Part shown: piece after piece, positions 14,146-21,213 of the stretch
How the letters are laid out: each line of letters opens with the position of its first letter
Position numbering within the stretch: the first letter of the stretch is position 1
Assembly (NCBI GenBank): GCA_026692885.1
Contig: JAPLNJ010001046.1
Span: 1-21,583 of the forward strand
Reading direction: 5' to 3'
From: Planctomycetota bacterium
GTDB taxonomy: Bacteria > Planctomycetota > Planctomycetia > Pirellulales > Pirellulaceae
DNA: 21,583 nucleotides
The notes under the pieces: model-generated
The model's input: only the letters and a program-made list of their open reading frames with translations
Databases searched by the model: none
Told to the model about the DNA's origin: nothing
Translations under genes and position numbers: made by a program

Positions 14146-16074
14146 GTGGCGAAAGCATCCGCAATACCCGGCTGGCAACTGGCCCTGCTGATCCTGACCA
14201 GCACGGTGGTCGGCGTGGTCGTGATTACCTGTCTGTATTGGGCGCGGACGGTCTTCATCCCCGTCGCGTTGGCGGTGTTCCTGGCCTTTCTCCTGGCCCC
14301 GCTCGTGGCGACCCTCCAGCGGCATGGCCTGAGACGCTTGCCCGCGGTAATCCTGGTGGTCATTTTGGCAGCGGCGGTGTTGGGCGTCGTCGTCTGGCTG
14401 GTCACGGTCGAGGTAACGAACCTGGCCGGCGAAGTGCCGAAGTACACGGAGAACATCAAGGTCAAGATCAAATCGCTGCGTCATCTGGGCCAGGGGTCGG
14501 TAACCGGTCGTCTGGAGAAAATGGTGCAGGAGATTACCGGTGAGTGGAACCTGCCTGCGCCCAGCCAGGGGGAAAAGTCGGATGACCAGTCAGCGTTTGC
14601 GGTTTCGGAGCAGCCAATCCCCGTGGTGCTGCAGCCGGAGAGTCCGAGCTGGCTGACGCGGATTCCGATCTTGCTCAATCCCCTGTTGGAGACGCTGGGC
14701 GGCTTGGCCTTGGCGCTGGTGCTGGTCGTGTTCATGCTGCTGCAGCGCGAGGACCTGCGGAATCGCCTGATTCGGTTGGTGGGTCACGGCCAGATCACCG
14801 TGATGACCAAGGCGTTGGACGACGCAGGCCAGCGTATCAGCCGGTTCCTGCTCATGCAGTTGGTCGTGAACGGCGCGGTCGGTCTGACGGTGGGGCTCGG
14901 TCTACTGGCCCTCGGCATCGAGTACGCGTTCCTGTGGGGATTCTTGGCGGCCGTGTTCCGTTATGTGCCCTACATCGGCGTCTGGATTGCGGCCGTGCCT
15001 CCGGCGATCCTCAGCTTGGCGATGTTTGCAGGCTGGGTCCAGCCGCTGTTACTTTTGGGGTTGTTTCTGGTGATCGAGTTGATCGCCAGCAATGTCGTCG
15101 AGCCCCGGCTGTACGGCCGGAGCATCGGCGTCTCGGAGGTCGCTCTGCTGGTGGCCGCGGCGCTCTGGGCCTTCCTCTGGGGACCGATCGGACTGGTCCT
15201 TTCCAGCCCGCTGACCGTCTGCCTGGTCGTGCTGGGCAAGTACGTCCCGCAGTTGAAGTTCCTGGACGTGCTGTTGGGCGACGAGCCTCCGTTGGATGCG
15301 CACGTCACCTTCTACCAGCGGCTGCTGGCCCGCGACCAGGACGAGGCGACGCAATTGATCTTGACGCAGGTCAAGGTTTCTTCCCCGGAACAGGTCTACG
15401 ACGATTTCTTGGTGCCGGCCTTGAATTATGCGAGACGGGACCGCGAGCGAGACGACTTGACAGAATCGGATGAGCAGTTTGTACTCCAGGCGACACGCGA
15501 GATTCTGGAAGATCTGGGCGAGCGGCGGGAAGCTGCTACGCAAGCCGAGGAGGCCATCCACGCGGAAGAGCGGGGCCACATTGCTGCGCCGATCCAACTC
15601 CGCGTGCTGGCCTGCCCAGCCCACGATCAGGCGGACCGCTTGGCCCTGGAGATGCTGCGGCAACTGCTCGATCCGACCAAGTGGGTCGTGGAAGTCGCAG
15701 GCGTGGAGCTGCTGACTGCCGACCTGGTGGCGCAGGTGGCCGAGCAAGCGCCGGCGCTGGTCTGTATCGGCGCGTTGCCGCCGGGAGGTCTGGCCCACAC
15801 CCGCTACCTGTGCAAGAAATTGCGTGCCCGGTTCCCGGCGGTCAAGATTGTCGTGGGCCGGTGGGGACTCGTCGGCAACGTGCAGACCAACCGGGAGCAA
15901 CTTCAGGACGCCGGGGCCGACCTGACGGCGACCACGCTACTGGAAACGCGGAGCCAACTGAGCAGCCTGCTGCCGATTCTTGCGCAGGAACAGGGAAGGC
16001 TCCTGACGAGCGAGGTGGACCACGCCGCAACCGGAATCGAAGGGCGGGTGACAGCCTGCATCGCCAGCCCATAG
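14146..16074 (+). CDS. AI-2E family transporter with large C-terminal cytosolic domain
   Basis: The 642-residue protein starts at GTG 14146 with a weak upstream purine stretch. The first 370 or so residues are an AI-2E/PerM-type permease: two N-terminal helices, a soluble loop (about 100-170) and a cluster of helices containing the family-type PYIGVWIAAVPPAILSL and SNVVEPRLYGRSIG. Relatives export small molecules or work as Na+/H+ antiporters; the substrate here is unknown. Residues about 376-642 are additional: a helical segment (380-470) and then an alpha/beta domain starting VLACPAHDQAD (487-497), with VVEVAGVELL, ALVCIGALPPGG and VKIVVGRWG strand-like blocks. This resembles a cobalamin-binding fold that has kept the histidine (H493) but not the full DxHxxG motif. 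Its TAG stop lies in an inverted repeat. Confidence 0.85.
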   Translation: MAKASAIPGWQLALLILTSTVVGVVVITCLYWARTVFIPVALAVFLAFLLAPLVATLQRHGLRRLPAVILVVILAAAVLGVVVWLVTVEVTNLAGEVPKYTENIKVKIKSLRHLGQGSVTGRLEKMVQEITGEWNLPAPSQGEKSDDQSAFAVSEQPIPVVLQPESPSWLTRIPILLNPLLETLGGLALALVLVVFMLLQREDLRNRLIRLVGHGQITVMTKALDDAGQRISRFLLMQLVVNGAVGLTVGLGLLALGIEYAFLWGFLAAVFRYVPYIGVWIAAVPPAILSLAMFAGWVQPLLLLGLFLVIELIASNVVEPRLYGRSIGVSEVALLVAAALWAFLWGPIGLVLSSPLTVCLVVLGKYVPQLKFLDVLLGDEPPLDAHVTFYQRLLARDQDEATQLILTQVKVSSPEQVYDDFLVPALNYARRDRERDDLTESDEQFVLQATREILEDLGERREAATQAEEAIHAEERGHIAAPIQLRVLACPAHDQADRLALEMLRQLLDPTKWVVEVAGVELLTADLVAQVAEQAPALVCIGALPPGGLAHTRYLCKKLRARFPAVKIVVGRWGLVGNVQTNREQLQDAGADLTATTLLETRSQLSSLLPILAQEQGRLLTSEVDHAATGIEGRVTACIASP

Positions 16075-16168
16075 CAACGTCAGGCCGAAATAACGTACCG
16101 AATGTCGATGCGGCGGCGACCCCGGATTGACGAGCCAGACCGGGAACCTATTTCGGCCCACGTTGCTA
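16072..16168. mobile_element. TA-flanked inverted-repeat element (MITE-like)
   Basis: AGCAACGTCAGGCCGAAATA (16073-16092) is matched by the inverse of 16149-16167 with one gap and one mismatch, and both ends are bounded by TA. The element is under 100 bases and non-coding. It supplies the TAG stop of the AI-2E permease and ends 14 bases before the next start codon, overlapping the edge of that gene's ribosome site. It could form a hairpin in the transcript between the two genes. Confidence 0.6.
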
Positions 16169-16182
16169 GAAAGGCATTGTAA

Positions 16183-17094
16183 ATGGTCCGTCTCGGTGAG
16201 GGGAAGTATAAGCCGATCTGGCGACTGCTGAAGCAGACGGTGCTGGAGTGGTACGGATCCAGGACGATTGAGATCGGCGCCGCATTGGCCTTTTATGCCA
16301 TCTTCTCCATCGCGCCGGTGATCGTGCTGGCCTTCACCGCCGCCAGCCTGGTGCTCGGCAAAGACGAGGCGCAGGGCCGGTTGACCCAGCAGATCGAAAG
16401 CACCGCCGGTCCCACCGTGGCCTCGGCCATCCAGGCCACCGCTAAATACACGTACCGGAGCGGCTCGGGGGTCCCGGCGACGATCCTGAGCATTGTCTTC
16501 TTTGGGTTTGGCGCCACCGGACTGTTCAGCCAACTGCAAAGCGCGCTAAATGCGATCTGGGAGGTCCAGCTCAAACCGGGGCGGGGATGGCGAGGCAACC
16601 TGCACGATCGGCTCGGCTCGTTCCTGGCCGTCCTGGGCATCAGCGCGCTACTGCTGGCCGACCTACTGGTCACGGCGGTCGTCTCCTCGCTCAGCCAGAT
16701 CCTGCCCCCCTCGCCCACGCCCCAAGGTTTCCCACTCTGGCGGGCCGTCACGTTCACCGCTTCCTGGGCGTTCCTGACGCTGGCTATTGCGCTGGTCTAC
16801 CGCATCCTACCCGACGCCAAGATCGCCTGGCGAGATATTTGGGTCGGGGCGGGCTCCAGCGACCTATTGTTCTTGCTCGGCAATCACTTAATCGGCCGGT
16901 ATCTGGCCGCGGCCGGCATCGCCTCGGTCTACGGTGCTGCTGGTTCCATGGTGATCGTCCTGCTGTGGGTTTACTATTCCTCGCAGGTCGTCTTGTTCGG
17001 CGCAGTGGCCATTCGGGTCTACGCTAAGCACCGCGGTGCGCCTTTGGAGCCGAAAGCCAACGCGGTGCACGTCACCCGGCAGCAGCCGGCCTGA
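16183..17094 (+). CDS. YihY/virulence-factor BrkB family membrane protein
   Basis: The 303-residue protein starts at ATG 16183 with AGAAAGG about eight bases upstream. Family signs are the early GAALAFYAIFSIAPVIV segment, the SGVPATILSIVFFGFGATG region, about six membrane helices, YRILPDAKIAWRD, and the late ASVYGAAGSMVIVLLWVYYS and QVVLFGA motifs. The length is typical. BrkB-like proteins are inner-membrane proteins once linked to serum resistance and wrongly called RNase BN; their transport role is unsettled. It is the last gene of the tightly packed plus-strand run, followed by promoter P4 and element copy 4. Confidence 0.92.
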   Translation: MVRLGEGKYKPIWRLLKQTVLEWYGSRTIEIGAALAFYAIFSIAPVIVLAFTAASLVLGKDEAQGRLTQQIESTAGPTVASAIQATAKYTYRSGSGVPATILSIVFFGFGATGLFSQLQSALNAIWEVQLKPGRGWRGNLHDRLGSFLAVLGISALLLADLLVTAVVSSLSQILPPSPTPQGFPLWRAVTFTASWAFLTLAIALVYRILPDAKIAWRDIWVGAGSSDLLFLLGNHLIGRYLAAAGIASVYGAAGSMVIVLLWVYYSSQVVLFGAVAIRVYAKHRGAPLEPKANAVHVTRQQPA

Positions 17095-17157
17095 CACCTG
17101 AGGCTTGTGTTTTCGGCGTGGCAACATGACCAGTGCGAAACAAAGACGACAGGGCCC

Positions 17158-17185
17158 TTGCTTTCCCCGTTCACCACCCTACAAT
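17158..17185 (+). promoter_or_regulatory. Sigma-70-like promoter P4 for structured element copy 4
   Basis: TTGCTT (17158-17163) and TACAAT (17180-17185) are 16 bases apart, and the TCCCCGTT after the -35 is shared with P3. The expected start is near 17192, almost exactly at the beginning of the element. Confidence 0.65.
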
Positions 17186-17193
17186 GATTTAGT

Positions 17194-17301
17194 GGTCGGA
17201 TGACTAGATAAAGGACAACCCGGCGGTGCCGGTGGGTCCGTTGACGAGTAAACCGACGTGGTCGAATACCTCCGGGTGTTCGGACACGTCGGTTTTTTTT
17301 T
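17194..17301 (+). ncRNA. Structured repeat element, copy 4 (putative sRNA or leader/attenuator)
   Basis: It opens with GGTCGGATGACTAGAT, has the hairpin CCCGGC-ggt-GCCGG(t)GGG (17219-17236), GTTGACGAGTAA and the terminator. It is the closest relative of copy 3. A transcript from P4 would be about 110 bases. The next gene is CsbD, whose start is 98 bases beyond the T run. Confidence 0.7.
17250..17301 (+). terminator. Intrinsic terminator of element copy 4
   Basis: An 11-base perfect stem (17250-17260 with 17285-17295) has an inner GAATACC/GGTGTTC stem, loop TCCG, and nine T at 17293-17301. Confidence 0.87.
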
Positions 17302-17398
17302 GCGCTTCGTGGCGGGCTCATGGTCGCAACCACCAAGGACAAGCCTCATCGACGCGTCCGACGTTGCTCAACAACCTCTAGCAAAAGGAGTCACCAAC

Positions 17399-17593
17399 AT
17401 GGGTGGCAAAACAGACGTAGTGAAGGGCCGAATCGAGGAAGCGGCGGGTACGCTGACGGGCGACAACAAGCTGCGTGATAAAGGCCAAACGGATCAGGCG
17501 GTTGGCCACGTCAAGCAAGCCGCTGCGAAGGCCGTCAACCAGGCTAAGGACATCACTCAGAAGGTCGTCGACAAGGCCAAGGGCGTTGTGTAA
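17399..17593 (+). CDS. CsbD family general stress protein
   Basis: The 64-residue protein starts at ATG 17399 with AAGGAG eight bases upstream; the frame is open into the structured element upstream, but that is not a credible start. The sequence shows the CsbD pattern: DVVKGRIEEAAGTLTGDNKL, then KGQTDQAVGHVKQAA and a lysine-rich helical end. CsbD-like proteins are small, hydrophilic and induced in general stress (SigB regulon in Bacillus); their molecular role is unknown. It follows element copy 4 and is separated by a terminator-like hairpin from the DUF1328 gene. Confidence 0.92.
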   Translation: MGGKTDVVKGRIEEAAGTLTGDNKLRDKGQTDQAVGHVKQAAAKAVNQAKDITQKVVDKAKGVV

Positions 17594-17622
17594 CGAATGG
17601 TCGTAGGGCGCAAATCGCACGA

Positions 17623-17663
17623 GCTCGGCTGGCAATTCGCCAGCCGAGCCGGGCGACTTTTTT
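17623..17663 (+). terminator. Terminator-like hairpin between csbD-like and DUF1328 genes
   Basis: A perfect 11-base stem GCTCGGCTGGC/GCCAGCCGAGC (17623-17633, 17639-17649) is followed by CGGGCGAC and six T. An outer GTCG (17601-17604) can pair with CGAC (17654-17657), bringing the structure up to the T run. It lies only 16 bases before the DUF1328 start, so termination may be partial. Confidence 0.65.
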
Positions 17664-17678
17664 GACGAGGGTTTTACC

Positions 17679-17858
17679 ATGTTACGCTTGGCTATCACTT
17701 TGCTTGTCATCGCCCTGATTGCGGCGTTGTTGGGCTTCGGCGGGGTGGCAGGCTCCTTTGTGGGAATGGCGAGGATCGTCTTCTTCGTCTTCCTCGTTTT
17801 GGCAGTCTTGACTCTTCTGGGCGGCGGCTTCTACAGAAGGCGGTATTTCTGGGAGTGA
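17679..17858 (+). CDS. DUF1328 (YtjA-like) small membrane protein
   Basis: The 59-residue protein starts at ATG 17679 with GAGGG seven bases upstream. It matches the DUF1328 plan: [20 protein letters not shown], then [16 protein letters not shown] and a second hydrophobic helix, ending in a basic and aromatic tail (YRRRYFWE). Members are tiny two-helix membrane proteins of unknown function, often found beside CsbD, DUF883 and other stress genes, as here. WXXGXW protein 2 begins 82 bases downstream. Confidence 0.9.
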   Translation: MLRLAITLLVIALIAALLGFGGVAGSFVGMARIVFFVFLVLAVLTLLGGGFYRRRYFWE

Positions 17859-17940
17859 CGTCAGATCTGCCGCGCGCGGTGTAGGAATGGCCCATTCCGG
17901 GTCGTCCCGGTGCGGTATCCATCTACCAAGGACAAGAATT

Positions 17941-19557
17941 ATGAACGTACATCGTGTTTGTGAATGGTGCCTGCTCACGGTCCTGGTGGCTCTGAGCACA
18001 GGCTTGGGCTCGAGTCAGGTTCGGGCTGCGCAGCCGGATCAGCTTCCTTCGCCTCCGATTGCCGAGGAGGGGATGCAAGTGCTCACGCGTGGGCCGGTGC
18101 ATGAGGCGTTTGCGGAGACCGTCACCTTCGATCCCGAGCCGGGCATCGTGGTGACGAAAGGGCCGCCGGCGGCCATCGAAGAATTGCCGCCGGAACAGCG
18201 TTTGGCGGGGACCAACGTCGCGTGGATTCCCGGCTATTGGGCCTGGGACGACGAGCGGAGCGACTTCCTGTGGGTCAGCGGCATCTGGCGCAACCTGCCG
18301 CCCGGTCGCCAATGGGTGCCTGGGTATTGGGCTCCGTCCGGGCCGAACTCTCAGTGGACCTCCGGGTACTGGGCCGACGCCAGCGTGAAGGAGATCGAGT
18401 ACTTGCCCGAGCCGCCGGCGACCGTCGAAGCGGGTCCCACTCAAGGCGCACCTTCGGCGGACCAGACTTGGCTGCCTGGCAGTTGGGTCTGGCAGCAGAA
18501 TCGCTACGCTTGGCGCCCCGGTTTTTGGTCGAGCGTGCAGCCGAATTGGGTTTGGATCCCGGCCCATTACGTCCACGCGCGTCGCGGCTATGTCTTCGTC
18601 GACGGTTATTGGGATTACTCGATCGGTCGGCGCGGGGTGCTGTTCGCACCGGTGCATTTCGCTGCGGGCACCTACACGCGACCTGGTTTCTCCTACTCGC
18701 CAGCGACGGTGATCAATCTCGGCGCGTTCGTAGACAATCTTTTCTTGCGGCCGCAGTACCAACACTACTACTTCGGCGACTACTACGCGGCAAACTATCA
18801 GGACGCGGGGTATTACCCCTCGTACTCTGTCAACGCTGGCCGCTTCGGCTATGATCCGATCTTCGCGCATGAGCGTTGGCAGCATCGGCAGGACGGTCAG
18901 TGGGAACAAAATGTGGCAGCGACGTTCCAGAACCGTCGGGACCACGAAGAAGCCCGACCCCCGCGGATCTGGACGAACCAAGTCGTTATCGGCGGAGGCG
19001 GCATCGCTGCCGCCGTGCGCAACCTCGTGGGCGCGTCGCTTGACCAAGCATCGCGGAGCCAGAACGGTGTGTGGCAATTCCAGCCGGTGGACCAGGCCGA
19101 AAGGCAAAGGCTCGGTCAGCAAGGGCAGGATGTCTATCGCTTCCGTGACCAGCGGCAGCAATGGGAAACCAACGCGGCAGTCGTTCCCTCCGTTGTTCCC
19201 GCCCACCGCGGCGAACCGGCCCGCATGAAACTTCCCCCCTCGCCGATTGCGGCGAGATCGGCTGAGCAGGTGGGGCAGGAACATTCGCCGCCCAAGGTCC
19301 ATGCGGCACCTGTTCCGGACGGTCTGGTTCAGCCCAAACCGAGGGTGAATCGCTCACCGGAGCAACCGCGGCTTCACACGGTGCTCCGCGTACCGCTCGA
19401 CACACCGCAACCGAAGCTTCAACCGCGGATTGATCGGCCGGCGTCACAAGCACAGCCGCAGCCGAAGGTTGATCGGCCCGCCCCACAGCCACGGGATAAC
19501 AAGCCGGCGGGGGCAAAGTCGGACGAACACAAAGGCCAAGGCAAAGACAAAAACTGA
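17941..19557 (+). CDS. Secreted WXXGXW-repeat protein 2, paralogue of the gene at 8848
   Basis: The 538-residue protein starts at ATG 17941 with AAGGA eight bases upstream. The signal peptide (MNVHRVCEWCLL, hydrophobic core, likely cut near VRAAQ) and the WXXGXW series from residue 95 (WIPGYW, WVSGIW, WVPGYW, WTSGYW, WLPGSW, WRPGFW) parallel the first copy almost residue for residue up to about residue 350. The C-terminal half is less similar and its proline-rich tail is shorter, without the long tandem repeat. An exported envelope role is inferred. A 111-base stretch at 18220 is nearly identical in DNA to protein 1. It lies behind CsbD and DUF1328 on the same strand. Confidence 0.85.
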   Translation: MNVHRVCEWCLLTVLVALSTGLGSSQVRAAQPDQLPSPPIAEEGMQVLTRGPVHEAFAETVTFDPEPGIVVTKGPPAAIEELPPEQRLAGTNVAWIPGYWAWDDERSDFLWVSGIWRNLPPGRQWVPGYWAPSGPNSQWTSGYWADASVKEIEYLPEPPATVEAGPTQGAPSADQTWLPGSWVWQQNRYAWRPGFWSSVQPNWVWIPAHYVHARRGYVFVDGYWDYSIGRRGVLFAPVHFAAGTYTRPGFSYSPATVINLGAFVDNLFLRPQYQHYYFGDYYAANYQDAGYYPSYSVNAGRFGYDPIFAHERWQHRQDGQWEQNVAATFQNRRDHEEARPPRIWTNQVVIGGGGIAAAVRNLVGASLDQASRSQNGVWQFQPVDQAERQRLGQQGQDVYRFRDQRQQWETNAAVVPSVVPAHRGEPARMKLPPSPIAARSAEQVGQEHSPPKVHAAPVPDGLVQPKPRVNRSPEQPRLHTVLRVPLDTPQPKLQPRIDRPASQAQPQPKVDRPAPQPRDNKPAGAKSDEHKGQGKDKN

Positions 19558-19731
19558 CCGTCGTGCCAGCCGGCTGGCCGCTGACGCGACCTCAGGTGTG
19601 GAACTCCCTCGCCCCGGTACTCCGTGGTGAGGGTAGGGGAAGAGGCAAATACCGAAGTCATTTCTCGGCCGTTCCGTCTGGGGCACTTGATATTGGAGTG
19701 CCTGTTTCAACCAATCGAGGAGGGATTTGTC

Positions 19732-19953
19732 ATGCGAGGATTTCTGACTCTGGTCGTTCTGCTCCTGGTCGGCATCGCCGGCTTGGGATTTTACCGCGGT
19801 TGGTTCCAGCTTTCCACGGCGAACACGGACCACAAAGTCCAGACAACGCTCACGGTGGACCAAGACAAAATTCAAGAAGACAAAGTGAAGGCGGAAGAGT
19901 TCGGACACCAGGCCAAGGAAGAAGCGGGCGAACGCATCGGCCACGGCAAATAG
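19732..19953 (+). CDS. Small membrane-anchored hypothetical protein
   Basis: The 73-residue protein starts at ATG 19732 with GAGGAGGGA about seven bases upstream; the frame is open to 19624 but without a ribosome site there. It has an N-terminal membrane helix (FLTLVVLLLVGIAGLGFYRG, residues 4-23) that may be an uncleaved anchor, and then a charged helical part (TVDQDKIQEDKVKAEEFGHQ, then AKEEAGERIGHGK). No family named. The charged helix and single anchor resemble the plan of the DUF883-type proteins but with the anchor at the other end. The sigma factor gene follows 87 bases later. Confidence 0.7.
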   Translation: MRGFLTLVVLLLVGIAGLGFYRGWFQLSTANTDHKVQTTLTVDQDKIQEDKVKAEEFGHQAKEEAGERIGHGK

Positions 19954-20040
19954 CCGGAATGTCGTCCCGGAGACGGCGTTTGAGGAAGTCGTGTCTTTGA
20001 TCGCGGGGTTCTTGCCCCATCATCACTTGAGGTGCCAATC

Positions 20041-21213
20041 ATGCGTAACGGACCTATCACACTCATTGACCAGCCGAATCATGCGTTCCGAGCGGTAGGC
20101 TGCCATCTGCACACCGACGAAGCCGTTCAGCGTGAGATGCACGATGCCTACCGCCGCGGGGCCTCCCCGGAGTCGCTTGCCCGAAGGTATAGCCGGGACC
20201 TGGCGGGCGTCCACAAACTGCTCGCCGCAGTCCGCTATCAGCGAATCGAGGCATTGCCGCTGAACTCGGTCCCCAACGACGAATTCCCAGGGGCGACGGC
20301 AACCTGGGAGAAGACTATTCTCGGACCGACGCCTGCCCCGGCGACGCGGCCGCCGCGGGTCCGTCCGCCCGCCGGTCTGCCGTCGTACCTGACGAGCTTA
20401 TATGGGGGATTGCTCTTGAATCGAGAGCAGGAAGTCCACCTGTTCCGGAAAATGAATTACCTGAAGTACAAGGCCTCGAGACTCGTGGCCCGTCTCGATC
20501 CGGAGCAGCTCGACAACCAGTTGCTGGACCAGATCGAACAACTCTATCAGCAGTCGGTCGAAGTCAAGAACGAAATCATCCTGGCGAACCTGCGGCTGGT
20601 GGTAGCGATGACCAAGCGGTACGCCCATAGTACGGAGCCGCTGTTGGAACTGGTGAGCGATGGAAACATCTCGCTGATGCGGGCGGTCGAGAAGTTCAAT
20701 TTTGCCCTGGGGTTCCGGTTCAGCACGTATGCCACTTGGGCGATCGTCAAGAACTTTACGCAGACCATCTCGAGAGGGCACCGCGATCAGACCAGGTTCC
20801 GTAACGCGGATGAGGAGTTATTCCAGACGGTGCCGGATCAGCGGACTAACCAGAAAACCGAAGAGGCGGCCCAGATCCAACGGGAAGGCGACCTCGCCCG
20901 ATTGCTGGAACAGCTCGACGACCGCGAGCGGCAGATCATCTGTTATCGCTACGGATTGGACTCCGGTCGCGAACCGATGACCCTCAAGGAAGTGGGTAGC
21001 GTGATGGGTGTCACGAAGGAGCGGATCCGGCAACTTGCCAACCGGGCCATCACCAAGCTGCGGCAGGCGGCCGTAGCCCAAGGGCTCGACGTGCCCGAAC
21101 ACCGCCCCGATCCACCCGAGTTGGATCACTCGATAACAGCGGCGATGTGGACGGCCAGCGGAATCACCGGCGGTCGTCGCGTCGTCGACCGTGTGACAGT
21201 GACGCTTTGCTAG
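20041..21213 (+). CDS. Sigma-70 family RNA polymerase sigma factor with N-terminal extension
   Basis: The 390-residue protein starts at ATG 20041 with GAGG eight bases upstream; a GTG three codons earlier is possible but too close to that site. Residues about 1-110 are an added domain with a helix-turn-helix-like pattern (AYRRGASPESLARRYSRDLA). Region 1.2/2.1 begins near 114 (LPSYLTSLYGG...REQEVHLFRKMNYLK). The region 2.2-2.4 core is ANLRLVVAMTKRYAH through GNISLMRAVEKFNFALGFRF and STYATWAIVKNF. After a linker of only about 60 residues comes region 4 (LDDRERQIICYRYGL, then the helix-turn-helix VMGVTKERIRQLANRAITKL). A normal region 3 appears missing or very short. It directs RNA polymerase to promoters. 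An anti-sigma factor is not seen nearby. It may control this island, which is inference. Confidence 0.9.
   Translation: MRNGPITLIDQPNHAFRAVGCHLHTDEAVQREMHDAYRRGASPESLARRYSRDLAGVHKLLAAVRYQRIEALPLNSVPNDEFPGATATWEKTILGPTPAPATRPPRVRPPAGLPSYLTSLYGGLLLNREQEVHLFRKMNYLKYKASRLVARLDPEQLDNQLLDQIEQLYQQSVEVKNEIILANLRLVVAMTKRYAHSTEPLLELVSDGNISLMRAVEKFNFALGFRFSTYATWAIVKNFTQTISRGHRDQTRFRNADEELFQTVPDQRTNQKTEEAAQIQREGDLARLLEQLDDRERQIICYRYGLDSGREPMTLKEVGSVMGVTKERIRQLANRAITKLRQAAVAQGLDVPEHRPDPPELDHSITAAMWTASGITGGRRVVDRVTVTLC

Larger units (their letters stand above)
17095..17398. other. Intergenic region with promoter P4 and structured element copy 4
   Basis: No gene is seen in these 304 bases. The region holds promoter P4, element copy 4 with its terminator, and about 97 bases of leader before the CsbD gene, including its AAGGAG site at 17385. 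Confidence 0.7.

Noticed and set aside
17923..19302. A 459-codon minus-strand open frame opposite WXXGXW protein 2
   Set aside because: The plus-strand frame has a signal peptide and conserved WXXGXW motifs shared with its paralogue; the reverse frame is an arginine/proline-rich shadow.
19558..19731. A gene or terminator between WXXGXW protein 2 and the small anchored protein
   Set aside because: Only a weak GC-rich inverted repeat (near 19601-19635) without a T run; no supported start codon before 19732.
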